Positions 15,973-25,279 of a stretch of 64,000 nt of DNA are shown here, one piece after another (positions within the stretch are counted from its first letter, which is position 1; the number at the start of each line of letters is the position of its first letter). A program made the translations under genes and the position numbers. This DNA comes from Nocardia puris (GTDB lineage Bacteria > Actinomycetota > Actinomycetes > Mycobacteriales > Mycobacteriaceae), in NCBI RefSeq assembly GCF_003315035.1, contig NZ_QNRE01000015.1, positions 124,001 to 188,000 of the forward strand, given 5' to 3'. Under the pieces are notes generated by a model, which saw nothing but the letters and a program-made list of their open reading frames with translations, did not search any database and was not told where the DNA came from.

Positions 15973-17340
15973 ATGTCGGTTGTTCACGAGTGGAACCATG
16001 AATCGGTACGCGCGTTGGCTCGCGCGCTGAATCTGTCGACAGAGAAGTTCGCCCGACGATTGGGCGTCACGAAAAAGACCGTACTGACCTGGACCAATCC
16101 ACACAGTACGGTCGAAATCCGCGCCGACAACCGCAACGAGCTCGACAAGCTGCTCACCAGCTCACCCCACTGCGTTCAGGCCCGGTTCGACAAGCTGATG
16201 GGGTTCGCGTCAGGGGCAGGTGAAACTTCGGTGCCGCAACCGATTCCGGCTACGCTGATCTCCGACACCGCCGGTGTCCACCATGACACCCACCAGGTGC
16301 CGGTCCTTGCCGCCTGCACCTCCGACGGAGAGGTCGACGCTGTGGATCTGCCGCGCCGCACCGTCATCACCGGCCTCGGCGCCTCCGCCTTCCTGGTGGT
16401 CGTCGGCGGGCCGGCGTCTGCTGCCGACATTTCGACCGCACCCGAGCCTGTTGCGAAAACACCTGCCGATTGGGTCGAACATTTCCGCACCGAATGGCTG
16501 GAAATGATCACTCGCGACAACCTTCACGGCAGCGGTTCGGTCTTGCCACGCATGGAAACCGCGCTCGCCGAGATCGGCCGGCTTCGCGACCGAAGGGCCG
16601 CTGACAGCCGCGAATTGCAGCGACTGCGCGTGCTCTACGGCGAAAGCGTCTCCTGGCTGCACCAAGACGCACGCGACTGGGACGGGGCCAGAGCATGGGC
16701 AGAGAAGGCCACCAACTGGGCGCTCGAACTCAACGACCCCGCCTGCATTTCCCTCGTCTCGATCCGCAAATCACAGATCGCCTGCGACCAGGGCGACGGC
16801 CAGGGTGCCGTGGACAGTGCGGCGGCCGCGGTCACCCACGCACCGCCGGGAACACGCTTCGGCGCCGTGGCCACGTTGTTCGCGGCCTGGGGCCACGCCC
16901 TGCTGCGTGACGCCTATTCCAGTGCGTGCGGGTTCGAACGGGCACGTGAGCTCGCCGCGGCGGCCGATCCGGACGCGGACTGGGGATTCTTCCTCGACGA
17001 CGCCTACATCGACATCCACGAAGCCACCGCGCACCTGGTGCTGGGCCGCCCCCGCACCGCGATCTCACGGTTCGAGTCCGCGATCGCCGCGATGTCGGAC
17101 AGCTACGCCCGCGACCGTGGCCTCTACCGCGGCCGTCTCGGGCTCGCCTATGCCGCCGCCGGTGACTCGGCGGCTGCGGCGAGAGCCAGCCTCGAAGCGA
17201 TGCGGACCGGCCTGGCCACCCGATCGATGCGGGTCCTGGCACCGGTGCAGCACCTGCGGGAAGCGATGGACCCTGACAGCGTCGACCCCGACATCCAGGC
17301 CTTCCTCGGCGCCACTGACCACTGGGCGGTGCGCGCATGA
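15973..17340 (+). CDS. HTH regulator with C-terminal TPR-like region
   Basis: This 455-aa cytoplasmic protein has an N-terminal helix-turn-helix of XRE/phage type (LARALNLSTEKFARRLGVTK and TVLTW, residues 10-45). A hydrophobic stretch near residue 135 (ITGLGASAFLVVV) may be a membrane or signal-like element. The C-terminal half is made of Ala-rich antiparallel helices resembling tetratricopeptide repeats (residues 220-440). This architecture is common in actinobacterial pathway regulators. ATG 15973 follows GGGGGCG. Its stop overlaps the next gene as ATGA, so it is cotranscribed with the RibD-like pair, and it faces the biosynthetic operon divergently. Confidence 0.82.
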   Translation: MSVVHEWNHESVRALARALNLSTEKFARRLGVTKKTVLTWTNPHSTVEIRADNRNELDKLLTSSPHCVQARFDKLMGFASGAGETSVPQPIPATLISDTAGVHHDTHQVPVLAACTSDGEVDAVDLPRRTVITGLGASAFLVVVGGPASAADISTAPEPVAKTPADWVEHFRTEWLEMITRDNLHGSGSVLPRMETALAEIGRLRDRRAADSRELQRLRVLYGESVSWLHQDARDWDGARAWAEKATNWALELNDPACISLVSIRKSQIACDQGDGQGAVDSAAAAVTHAPPGTRFGAVATLFAAWGHALLRDAYSSACGFERARELAAAADPDADWGFFLDDAYIDIHEATAHLVLGRPRTAISRFESAIAAMSDSYARDRGLYRGRLGLAYAAAGDSAAAARASLEAMRTGLATRSMRVLAPVQHLREAMDPDSVDPDIQAFLGATDHWAVRA

Positions 17341-18029
17341 CCCGGCCCTACGTCCTGCATTCGGTCGCGACCAGTCTCGATGGATACATCGACGACACCA
17401 GCCCCGACCGGCTACTGCTGTCCAACCCCGCCGACTTCGCCCGCGTCGACCGCGTCCGCGCCGGCGTCGACGCGATCATGATCGGCGCGGGAACACTCCG
17501 CGCCGACAACCCCCGCCTGATTGTGAAAGACCCAGCCCTGCAGGCCGACCGGCTCGCCGCCGGGAAACCGGCACAACCGCGCAAGGTGACCGTGACCGCC
17601 AGCGGAGACCTCGACCCCGACGCGAAGTTCTGGCACCACGGCGTCGAGGACTACCCACCCCTGGTCTTCACCGTGACCTCAGCCGCCACCGCGCTGAAGG
17701 AGCGCCTAGGCGATCTGGCAGAGGTCGTCGATCTCGGGCCGGCCATCGACTTCACCGCACTGCTCGATCACCTCGGTGGCCTCGGCATCGAACGGTTGAT
17801 GGTCGAAGGCGGCACACACCTTCATACGGCTCTGCTGTCGGCGGGCCTGGTCGACGAGCTGCACCTGGCACTCGGCCCCGTCCTCGTCGGCGACCAGGGC
17901 GCGCCGCGCTTCGTCAGCCCGGCAGCATTCCCTGGTGGATCCACTCGGCGCTTCCACCTCGCCAGTGTCGAGCAGATCGGCGATGTCGCACTGCTGACCT
18001 ACCGCCCCAAAGAAACCAGCCTCCCGTGA
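17337..18029 (+). CDS. RibD C-terminal/dihydrofolate-reductase-like reductase
   Basis: This 230-aa protein of the RibD_C/DHFR fold normally reduces the ribosyl group of 5-amino-6-(ribosylamino)uracil phosphate with NADPH in riboflavin synthesis. Diagnostic segments are VATSLDGYIDD at the N-terminus, IMIGAGTLRADNPRL at about residue 45 and MVEGGTHLHTALL at about 155. The ATG overlaps the regulator stop. In housekeeping riboflavin operons this domain is fused behind a deaminase domain. Here it is a separate gene placed before the deaminase, which points to a specialised pathway rather than basal riboflavin supply. Confidence 0.9.
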   Translation: MTRPYVLHSVATSLDGYIDDTSPDRLLLSNPADFARVDRVRAGVDAIMIGAGTLRADNPRLIVKDPALQADRLAAGKPAQPRKVTVTASGDLDPDAKFWHHGVEDYPPLVFTVTSAATALKERLGDLAEVVDLGPAIDFTALLDHLGGLGIERLMVEGGTHLHTALLSAGLVDELHLALGPVLVGDQGAPRFVSPAAFPGGSTRRFHLASVEQIGDVALLTYRPKETSLP

Positions 18030-18490
18030 CTGACGTGACCGCCACCGACCACGATCACTGGATGCGGCGCGCGATCGCCCTCGCCGGCCGATGCCCGCAG
18101 GTTGCGAGCGCGTTCGCGGTCGGCGCGGTCATCGTGGTCGACAGCGAAGAAGTCGCTACCGGCTACTCCCGCGAGACCGACCCCAAGGTCCACGCCGAGG
18201 AAGCCGCACTGAACAAGCTCGACCCCGCCGACCCACGCCTGGCCCAGGCCACGATCTACTCCAGCCTCGAACCATGCTCCACCCGCGGCAGCAAGGACCG
18301 GCTCCCCTGCACCGACCGCATCCTGGCCGCCGGGATCCCGACCGTCGTCATCGCATGGCGCGAACCTGCGACCTTCGTCGAGAACTGCATCGGCGTCGAG
18401 AAACTCCGCGAGGCTGGTGTCACCGTCATTGAGCTGCCCGAGCTCGCCGACGCGGCGATGGCGATGAACCGACACCTGGACCTGTCCTAG
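18026..18490 (+). CDS. RibD N-terminal-type zinc deaminase
   Basis: This 154-aa cytidine-deaminase-fold protein has the zinc ligands and catalytic Glu in VHAEE (about residue 59) and the second zinc site PCSTRGSKDRLPC, whose spacing matches the RibD deaminase branch. The family deaminates diaminopyrimidine phosphates. The GTG start overlaps the reductase stop (GTGA), so the pair is coupled and probably acts sequentially on one pyrimidine-type substrate. Confidence 0.9.
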   Translation: MTDVTATDHDHWMRRAIALAGRCPQVASAFAVGAVIVVDSEEVATGYSRETDPKVHAEEAALNKLDPADPRLAQATIYSSLEPCSTRGSKDRLPCTDRILAAGIPTVVIAWREPATFVENCIGVEKLREAGVTVIELPELADAAMAMNRHLDLS

Positions 18491-18552
18491 CTTGGCAGGC
18501 GAGCAACTTGAAATCTCCTTTGACCTGGGAGGATGTCACGTCCCCTCGGCCA

Positions 18553-18915
18553 TCAGGTGTCATTGCGGCTCGCCGCGTCATTCCCGCCTCGACAGCGCGC
18601 GATGCGCGGCCCGACCAGGCGTTCTGCGATGGACAGTGAGTACCACGCAGCGCTGGTCACCTGTGATTCCTGGATGCTGCCGATATCGGCGTGTGCCGTT
18701 GTGAAGCAGTAGCCGAGGTCGAGGTGGAAGTGTTCGGGTTCGGCGATCGCAGGGCGCGGGGGGACGCGGCCGAACTCGATGTAGACGGGGTTCTGCGACA
18801 CCACGGCGATCCGGGCGAGGTCGACGCCAGTCTCTTCGGTCAATTCGCGCGCCGCCGCGCGGATCAGCGTCTGATCTGTCTGCTCTAGATGGCCGCCCTT
18901 AGGAACAATTCGCAT
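18553..18915 (-). pseudogene. Nudix hydrolase lacking its N-terminus
   Basis: A 120-codon frame starts only four residues before the Nudix box (PKGGHLE...RELTEETGV). Normal Nudix proteins have 25-50 residues of beta-strands before this point. A stop codon (TGA) lies two codons upstream in frame, so no longer start is available. The box itself has an extra residue between the Gly-Gly and the REL helix and Asp/Gln where the first Glu is expected. I read it as a 5'-truncated, probably inactive gene. Confidence 0.65.
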
Positions 18916-19301
18916 GTCTCACTCCGCCTTCTGTCTCACTGGATCCCGGAGGGAAGCGCATGAACGGTCCGCCTGCGAACCACGCTGCAACTGTCTCAGA
19001 AGAGGCGGGAACCGTTGCCCGTTTGTGATCTTGAGGAAGCCCTGGAGCCGGATTTTTCACTTAGGTGATTCAGGCGTTCTCTCTGGCGTTGGTGACAGCA
19101 CGATGTCACCCGTCGCTAGCGGATCTATGATCCCGTCCAGGACGAAGCTCTCACATCGAGACATCCTCTCGCCCAGATCAAGTGATCTCATGGGCGGTGA
19201 CGAGTTCATGACCCATTCGCTGACGTCGAGGCGACTTGTGATGGCATCGGCGACCTCCAGGTGCTCTCGGACCTGCTGTGTGTCCCAGCCCTGCGGGGCC
19301 T

Positions 19302-19632
19302 CGAACGATGTCGCCGAAGCACTGCTTCGGCGTGGATGGACCGCCGCCGTGCAGCCGGTCGACGCCACCTGCGTCGCACTCCTCGCCGACGCCCGCCAGC
19401 GCACCGACCTGTCCGCTGTGATCAGGCTCCTGTACGATCACGACGGCCGCCTTGTCCTCGAACTCGACGAACCCCACCATCAGCGAACCGAACTCACCCC
19501 GGACTTGACCACCCGCGCGACGACGCGGGTTTCGAGGTCTGGCCGCACCATCACCCGATGCATACTGCCCGGCCGATATCCGGAACCACTTGCGCGCGAA
19601 ATGATCCCGGCTACCACGGGGAGTGCGACGCT
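19302..19632 (+). pseudogene. Protein-like fragment of unknown family
   Basis: In the plus frame from about 19302 the translation has natural composition and G/C-rich third positions (ALLRRGWTAAVQPVDATC, LYDHDGRLVLELDEP). It has no start codon with a binding site, and upstream the frame degenerates into Ser/Cys/Arg-rich sequence. An antisense frame (19057-19404) also looks partly protein-like. Together 18916-19632 appears to be a patchwork of gene fragments between the Nudix remnant and the DUF4254 gene. Confidence 0.35.
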
Positions 19633-20163
19633 ATGAGCGCAACGCGGGACCGCTGCCCAGCCGATCAACAGCAAACTCCGGTCTCCGGGCCCGCCGCGCT
19701 GCCGAGTCCGGAATATCTGATGGCCGCCTTCCGCGGTCAACTCGACGACCAGTCGCCGATGGCGCGGTGGGCTCGCGATCTTGCCGACCTGTGGGCCCAG
19801 CTCGTTGCCGCAACCCGCGCCCGCCACGACATTGGTGACCTCGAGTCCGTCCTCTGCGAGATTGCCCAGGTGGTCCGCGAGATCAACTCCTGGAGTGTCT
19901 TCTGGTTACCGCGACCGCACGGTGCACGCCGCCACACACGCACCTTCGGAGACGAGGTCAGCCATCTCGCTGGCTCATTCGCGGTGGCATTCACCGAACT
20001 CATGCGGCCGGCCCCCGACCACGCCCAGTTGCGCGAGGCGTGGTTCCACCTCGCCGAAGCCCGTGACGGCTACTCCGACCTGCTCGCCGCGACCCACGAG
20101 CGTCAGGTGCAACTGCCGGTGGTGTCGCTACCTCTGACCATCTTCGCCGCACCCTCGGCGTAG
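19633..20163 (+). CDS. DUF4254 family protein
   Basis: This 176-aa cytoplasmic helical protein has the layout I recognise from actinobacterial DUF4254 proteins. An N-terminal LPSPEYLMAAFRG segment is followed by a helix ending in VVREINSWSVFWLP, then HTRTFGDEVSHLAGSFAVAF, then REAWFHLAEARDGYSDLL. Function is unknown; members often sit next to regulators in accessory regions. It begins at ATG 19633. The gene looks intact, unlike its decayed surroundings. Confidence 0.7.
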   Translation: MSATRDRCPADQQQTPVSGPAALPSPEYLMAAFRGQLDDQSPMARWARDLADLWAQLVAATRARHDIGDLESVLCEIAQVVREINSWSVFWLPRPHGARRHTRTFGDEVSHLAGSFAVAFTELMRPAPDHAQLREAWFHLAEARDGYSDLLAATHERQVQLPVVSLPLTIFAAPSA

Positions 20164-20315
20164 CCGCTCGCCGCACCGCGTCGACCCCGCCGAGCGTATC
20201 GACGCCAACATGCCCGAGACATCGGCGCCCACCACACCCGGAGCGGCGAACGCATCCCGCTACACCTGCTGAACGAACGTCCGCACGCCACATCGCAACC
20301 CTGCCAAGGAGTCTC

Positions 20316-20465
20316 ATGTCCCACCTCCCACCAGCCCGACGTCGTGCCGTCACCGCACTGCTCGTGATCGAGGTCGTCCTCGTCGCCGTCAATGCCTACC
20401 TCGAGCTGAGAAACCTTCGAGCCCAATGGGGCGCACGCCGAGACGGCCAGTTCCCTCGCAGCTGA
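20316..20465 (+). CDS. Small single-pass membrane protein
   Basis: This 49-aa ORF starts at ATG 20316 five bases after a perfect AAGGAG site. A basic N-terminus (PPARRRAV) precedes one hydrophobic segment (TALLVIEVVLVAVNAYL, residues 13-29), and the C-terminus is basic. The positive-inside rule suggests an N-in topology. No family is recognised. It lies 150 bp after the DUF4254 gene in the same direction. Confidence 0.55.
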   Translation: MSHLPPARRRAVTALLVIEVVLVAVNAYLELRNLRAQWGARRDGQFPRS

Positions 20466-20560
20466 CACATTGCGGGCCCCGGTTCCCCTAACCGGATCCG
20501 GAATTCTGCGCAATACCCAGCACAACGACACACGTCCCCAGTCGCCGAGGAGTGGATTCA

Positions 20561-20776
20561 ATGCTGAACCACGAAACCCAGCCGGGCTACCTGCACCCCG
20601 GAACACTGCAACACGTCCGACGCAACCTTTACGACTGTGCGAACGATCCCGGTGAACTCGAATCCGCGGAAGTCGACAAGGCCGCATCTCTGCATCGCCA
20701 CTGCTCCACCGGATGCCGAGTTCGCCAGCGATTGGCAGCGACCCACACCACAGGGCACGCACAGCGCGCAACATAG
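20561..20776 (+). CDS. Small hypothetical protein with Cys/His residues
   Basis: This 71-aa ORF starts at ATG 20561 behind GAGGAGTG. It has three Cys (LYDCAND, HCSTGCRV) and several His residues in the second half, which could bind metal, and no membrane segment. It follows the small membrane protein by about 95 bp on the same strand. Function is unknown. Confidence 0.45.
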   Translation: MLNHETQPGYLHPGTLQHVRRNLYDCANDPGELESAEVDKAASLHRHCSTGCRVRQRLAATHTTGHAQRAT

Positions 20777-20889
20777 TCAAGGGCACCGGTACGAAATACC
20801 GCCATGACGGTGGCGGGCTGGCCGCATGCCCGCAGTAGGGTTTCCCACTCGAAGGGGTCACAGAGAAGGGGCTTCCACACGTTGGCCGT

Positions 20890-21136
20890 AACTTGCAGTC
20901 TCCGTGGCTTGCCTCTGCGCGGGTGATCAGGTCGAATTTCGCGGTGGGCGGATGCGCCAAGTAGTCGCCCCACCGGCAACCGCTCGGGCGCCCGCAGAGT
21001 TCGACCCGTTGTTGCACCAACGGCACAACAGCCTTCGGACCGCGCCGGTGAAGCGATCGTCGTCGATCGCAATTCCCGGCGCGTACCCGCATGCGTGACA
21101 ATCGGAACAGAATTCGCCTGCAAGCAGCGCACGCAT
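20890..21136 (-). pseudogene. Recombination endonuclease VII-like HNH fragment, frameshifted
   Basis: The minus-strand frame that stops at 20927 has two CxxC knuckles around an endonuclease VII-type core (CSDCHACG ... IDDDRFTGAVRRLLCRWCNNG). In the family this segment is followed by a helix and a Y-L-x-x-P-P ending. That ending (GDYLAHPPTAKF) is present in a different reading frame at about 20920-20960, so one indel has split the gene. This is probably a dead nuclease relict of a phage or plasmid. Confidence 0.55.
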
Positions 21137-21319
21137 CCGGGCGGGCCCATTTTCGAATCATGGCAGGCGGGCTACCATTTGACCGACTCGTGCAGCGTGC
21201 AGCGTTTGCAGTCCTTCCTCGTGAGTGAACGTTCGTCGCCGGCCCGTCGCCGAAACCGCCCGCTACAATCGTAGGTGAGGAATTCTGACGGTGACGATCG
21301 ACAAGGGGGAACCAATCTC

Positions 21320-21745
21320 GTGAAACCTGGTGCGTCGCCGGTTCGCCGCAAGCGCCTTGCCCGTTGGTCTTTGCCTATCCGGGTTCGGGACCTGTTTCTG
21401 GAGAGCTACGACGAGTCGTTGCTCAATGTGGCTGTCGCCGCGACACGCGAGGACCCCGATGGAGCCGAACTTCCTGTCGCATCCTTGTGGCGGAGTGTTG
21501 CTCGGAATCCGCGGTGGAAGCGATGGCGTGTGACTCCACAAAACGCCGAGCAGCGATTGCGGGATTTCCGCGCCGGGCTCCGATACGGTCCCCACGGCGA
21601 TCGATTCCACTCGCGGCGCACGAGGCGACTGCTCCGCAGCGCGTTGCGAGAGCTGTCGCCGAATGATCCGGCCCACGGCGAGCTCGCGGCCTCCATGGTC
21701 GCACTTGCCCCGCCCCCGGACTGGGACGACTCGGTCACGTCGTAG
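21320..21745 (+). CDS. Hypothetical basic protein
   Basis: This 141-aa protein is unusually rich in Arg (VRRKRLARWSLPIRVRDLF, RFHSRRTRRLLRSALREL) and has no signal or membrane segment. GTG 21320 is preferred because AAGGGGG lies about ten bases upstream; a GTG at 21275 would add 15 residues without a binding site. A Trp/Arg-rich central part could contact nucleic acid, but no family is recognised. It converges with the flavoprotein gene, whose stop is 14 bp away. Confidence 0.55.
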   Translation: MKPGASPVRRKRLARWSLPIRVRDLFLESYDESLLNVAVAATREDPDGAELPVASLWRSVARNPRWKRWRVTPQNAEQRLRDFRAGLRYGPHGDRFHSRRTRRLLRSALRELSPNDPAHGELAASMVALAPPPDWDDSVTS

Positions 21746-21759
21746 GCGCAGGCGTGCGG

Positions 21760-23259
21760 TCAGCCCGTGGTCGGGATCGGTCGCAGGTGCCTCCACGGTG
21801 TGCGCAAGGCGTGGGCGAACGCGCGTCGGCTGCTGGGCCACGGGTTGGTGAGACGGCCGCTGCTGTGTGTGAACCAGCTGGGTGTGGCGGTCCACACGGT
21901 CGTGCTCAGTGCGTGGTCGAGGCGACGCTGGTAGTCCTCGGCGACCTCGACGTCGACCTCGATGGCTTGTGCTCCGATTTCGCGTCGCCACCGCAGTGCT
22001 TGGATGATGTAGTCGATCTGGTGTTCTTTCATGGCCGGATTGCTGTGCGCGGGGCTGAACGTGTTGGGGCCCGCGAGCAGAAACAGGTTGGGGTATCCCT
22101 CGATGAGCGTGCCCAGGAACGCGGTTGGCCCGCTCCGCCATTGGTGCGCGAGTACGCGGCCGTCTCGGCCATGTACCGTGATCGGCGCCAGAAAATCTGT
22201 CGCGTGAAATCCTGTGGCGTAGATGATGACCTCGGCGCGGCGGTGGCGGTCGGTGGTGGCGACGCCGGTGGGTGTGATCGCGGTGATGGGTTCGGTGACG
22301 AGTTCGACATTTTCCCGGTTGAGGGTCGGGTAGTACCGGCTGTCGAGGATGATGCGCTTGCCGCCGATCGGGTAATCGGGCGTCAGCTGCTGGCGCAGTC
22401 GCGGGTCTGTGATGGTTCGACGCAGATATCGGCGCGCCATGCGCTCGGCGGGTACCGCCGACCAGCCACGGCGCATGATCGGTGCCAGCACCACGTCTGC
22501 GGCGAGGTCGAGCGCACAGCGGTAGAGTGCGTGCGCCCCAGGGATTCTCAGCGCAGCCTGCGACATCGGGCCGAAATCGTCGCCCGGTTTGGGCATAACC
22601 CAATGCGGATTGCGCTGATACAGTCGCACGCGTTCGGCCCGTTCGGCGACGTGCGGAAGGATCTGCGCCGCACTGGATCCGGTGCCGATGACGGTCACGT
22701 CCCGGTCGGTGAGATCGACACGGTGGTCCCATCGTGCTGTGTGGAACGCTGGCCCGGCGAAGGACTCACGTCCGGGAATGTCGGGTAGCTTCGGCCGGTG
22801 CAGCTGTCCGACCGCGAACACCACGATATCCGTGCTGATCGCTTCCCCGCTGGCGGTGGTCAGGTCCCAGTACCCGGGTTCGTGGTAGGTCGCGGCGCTG
22901 ATCGCGGTGTTCAGCCGCAGGACCGGAGCGAGCGAGTTCGCTTCTGCCACTCCTCGCAGGTAGTCCAGGGTGGCGGCCTGGCCGGGGTAGCGCACGGTGG
23001 CGTCGCGATAGGGCGAGTGCGAATAGGAGTACAGGTGCGCCGGGACATCGCAGGAGCATCCGGGATAGGTGTTGTCCCGCCATACGCCGCCGATGTCTGA
23101 CCCGGCGTCGACCAGTAGAAAGTTGTCGTCGATGACTTCGGAGGCCCGCAACGCCGCTGCCATGCCGATCCCGCCGAAACCCGCGCCGACGACCACGAGC
23201 TGGTAGCGATGGGATCGCCGCGGTCGGCCGGTCGCGGTCGATGACAGTCGCCCGGTCAT
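21760..23259 (-). CDS. Flavin-containing/Baeyer-Villiger-type monooxygenase
   Basis: This 499-aa class B flavoprotein oxidises ketones or heteroatoms with FAD and NADPH. The FAD site VVGAGFGGIG lies at about residues 23-32, the BVMO-type fingerprint FAGPAFHTARWDH at about 167-179 (Asp where Pro is usual after Trp) and the NADPH site VIGTGSSAA at about 190-198. An ATGFH motif follows further on. It starts at ATG 23259, overlapping the stop of the upstream paralogue (ATGA), so it is the last gene of the long conjugative-element transcript. It has no evident role in conjugation and is best read as cargo. Confidence 0.9.
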   Translation of the reverse strand: MTGRLSSTATGRPRRSHRYQLVVVGAGFGGIGMAAALRASEVIDDNFLLVDAGSDIGGVWRDNTYPGCSCDVPAHLYSYSHSPYRDATVRYPGQAATLDYLRGVAEANSLAPVLRLNTAISAATYHEPGYWDLTTASGEAISTDIVVFAVGQLHRPKLPDIPGRESFAGPAFHTARWDHRVDLTDRDVTVIGTGSSAAQILPHVAERAERVRLYQRNPHWVMPKPGDDFGPMSQAALRIPGAHALYRCALDLAADVVLAPIMRRGWSAVPAERMARRYLRRTITDPRLRQQLTPDYPIGGKRIILDSRYYPTLNRENVELVTEPITAITPTGVATTDRHRRAEVIIYATGFHATDFLAPITVHGRDGRVLAHQWRSGPTAFLGTLIEGYPNLFLLAGPNTFSPAHSNPAMKEHQIDYIIQALRWRREIGAQAIEVDVEVAEDYQRRLDHALSTTVWTATPSWFTHSSGRLTNPWPSSRRAFAHALRTPWRHLRPIPTTG

Positions 23260-24116
23260 AGTGAATACCCACTGTCGAGATCGCTGAATATGACCTGACC
23301 TGACCATTCGACGCCGGTGTCGGTGTCGGTGCCTCTCGCGTCGGTCCCGGCGTACGGCACGTAATCTGCAGGAGGCGGTTCACCGGCAGCGGTATTCATC
23401 GACGCGGAGTGCTCGGTGGTCTGCGTTGTCGCCAACTTCCATGCGTCTCGGTAGTCCGTCGTGGAAGTCTGCGCCAACCGTTCCGCGATGCTCTCGATGA
23501 TGTCGTGCGGAGATCGTTTCATTGGGATGAGTTCGAGGAAATAGTCGGCAGGCAGCCCTGCCTTGTTGAGGCCGAAATGTTGACGGCCCACGCGGCCGAT
23601 GTCCCGCGCAGCGAGCCTTGTCCACAGATCGTGGATCTCAGAAGCGGATTTCTTGACGGCGCGGGCGAACCCGACAGTAACCCAGCGGTGTGCGCTGTGG
23701 CCCCAGATCCCCGACATGACCGCTTGTTCGTCAGGGGCATCCGAATGCAGCAGTGCGGTGATGACGACGGCGCGGGCGTGCATCACCGTCACAGCGCGCT
23801 CCATTCGTGCCGCCGCCGCAAGATCTTCGGGGGGATGCAGGACCCGGTGAGCGGCCTCGGTTACCATGTATCGACGCAGATCGCGGATATCGCCGAGCAA
23901 CGCATCCAGCAAACGTTGCCGGTTGTTGGGACCGCTGGCGGTCGGCAACGATTCCGGGTCCCAGCGGTCGCCCTGCTCGCCGAGCAGGCGAGCGTGAGCT
24001 ATCCAATTCTGCGGGACCCCGCCCGACAAGGCGGCCATTTCCATGCCGCCCACCAGCGACCCCGCACTGGCTTCCGCATGGATTGCCGCAAGAATTTTCA
24101 TGTGCAGTCGATTCAT
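23256..24116 (-). CDS. Paralogue-array protein (GVP/ExxxLW family)
   Basis: This 286-aa protein is the last member of the tandem family. Signature segments are LHMKILAAIHAEA at the N-terminus, GGVPQNWI followed by GDRW, and a degenerate SASEIHDLW. The tail is acidic and ends FSDLDSGYSL. No enzymatic motif, signal peptide or membrane helix is visible. ATG 24116 has AAAGGAAA upstream; a GTG at 24341 that overlaps the preceding gene's stop would add 75 residues of low-complexity sequence. Function is unknown; context suggests a conjugation-linked role. Confidence 0.75.
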   Translation of the reverse strand: MNRLHMKILAAIHAEASAGSLVGGMEMAALSGGVPQNWIAHARLLGEQGDRWDPESLPTASGPNNRQRLLDALLGDIRDLRRYMVTEAAHRVLHPPEDLAAAARMERAVTVMHARAVVITALLHSDAPDEQAVMSGIWGHSAHRWVTVGFARAVKKSASEIHDLWTRLAARDIGRVGRQHFGLNKAGLPADYFLELIPMKRSPHDIIESIAERLAQTSTTDYRDAWKLATTQTTEHSASMNTAAGEPPPADYVPYAGTDARGTDTDTGVEWSGQVIFSDLDSGYSL

Positions 24117-24337
24117 GGAAATTTCCTTTTGCCGATCTTCCGCGCACGCGGCGACCTGTCGTGGGGCCGACGCTGTGCGGGGCCTATTTTCGTTCGAGGT
24201 CCCCGAAATCCAGCCACCCAGCGGGGCGTGGCGGCGGTGTAGGTCGAACTTTCCTGTCCCCGCCCGTCCTGTGGTGTGCGCGGTGGTCGAAGACCGGTTT
24301 GTGTGGGCGTGTGGTGTGGTCTGCTGATTGCGGGACG

Positions 24338-25279
24338 TCACGGTTCTGCTCCGGGTACCGGTGGTTGTGCTGGATCCATCCCGTGGTCATCCATCCCGGG
24401 GGCCGGAGTTGGGTCGTGGGTGGTGTCCCATGCGTGGCTGAGTTCGGGGGGCAGCGCCGCCTCGAGCGCGGCACCGACGCCGGGCTGGGTCACGCTGTCG
24501 TGTAAGTCGGCGGTGAGTTCGCGTGCGGTGGCGAACAGTTCGTTCACGGGCGCGGTGTGGCCGTCCGGTTCGGTCAATGTCGGGGCTCCGCGCCGACGGC
24601 GGAGTCCGATCACCGAGCTGCGGAGGGTGTCGGCGATTCTCGGGGTGGTGTATTCGCGCCATGCCGCCACGACCTCGCCTGTGGGTTCGCCGATATGGTT
24701 CTCGATCGCCGCTGCCAGCATCCCGGTGTCGGGCTTCCACGCCGGGACGTCTCGGGTCGGGGGTTTCGACAGCGTTGCCGCGGTGACCTGAGCGCGTACG
24801 TAGGCGGCGACGGCGTTTCGGCGTAGTTGCCGTGAGGCGACGGAATCGGGGTCGCCGGCGATGTCGTCGATGCCCAGGTGCCGTTCGCGGACCACCGCGA
24901 GGGCGACCATTTCGATCACTGCTGCCCGGTCGGCCCGCACGCGCGGCCACGAGCCGCGCTGCGGCACCCACAGCGGCGTCGGGAACGTCTGCGTCGGCGA
25001 CCATGGGCGACCCTCGCGGCCGGCGGCGCGAGCGCGAGCCACCCACGCCCGAGGGGCGCCCCGCTCGACGGCATCGCGCTCGACATCGCGGCGGGCGAGG
25101 TCGATCCGGTCCGCCGGCCGCTCCGCCGTGGGGTCACCGTGTCCCGGCACGGCGCGGGCGCTGCGCAGCCGACCGGCCTCGGCGGCCAATTCCTGGATCC
25201 TCCGCAGATCCAGCACCTGACCTGATGCCAGGTGCGCGGCCTTCACCCACGGCGGCTGCGGTGCGCCCTTCATCGCCAT
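24338..25279 (-). CDS. Divergent paralogue-array protein with C-terminal Ala motif
   Basis: This 313-aa protein is predicted cytosolic. It keeps a weak central step (RGAPRAWVARARAAG then RPW) and the C-terminal GVGAALEAALP motif (about residues 267-277) followed by an acidic Pro-rich tail, but lacks a clear ExxxLW segment. ATG 25279 has GGGGGCGC upstream; ATG 25273 forms an ATGA overlap with the small leader ORF. Membership in the family is inferred from position, size and the two weak motifs. Function is unknown. Confidence 0.68.
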   Translation of the reverse strand: MAMKGAPQPPWVKAAHLASGQVLDLRRIQELAAEAGRLRSARAVPGHGDPTAERPADRIDLARRDVERDAVERGAPRAWVARARAAGREGRPWSPTQTFPTPLWVPQRGSWPRVRADRAAVIEMVALAVVRERHLGIDDIAGDPDSVASRQLRRNAVAAYVRAQVTAATLSKPPTRDVPAWKPDTGMLAAAIENHIGEPTGEVVAAWREYTTPRIADTLRSSVIGLRRRRGAPTLTEPDGHTAPVNELFATARELTADLHDSVTQPGVGAALEAALPPELSHAWDTTHDPTPAPGMDDHGMDPAQPPVPGAEP

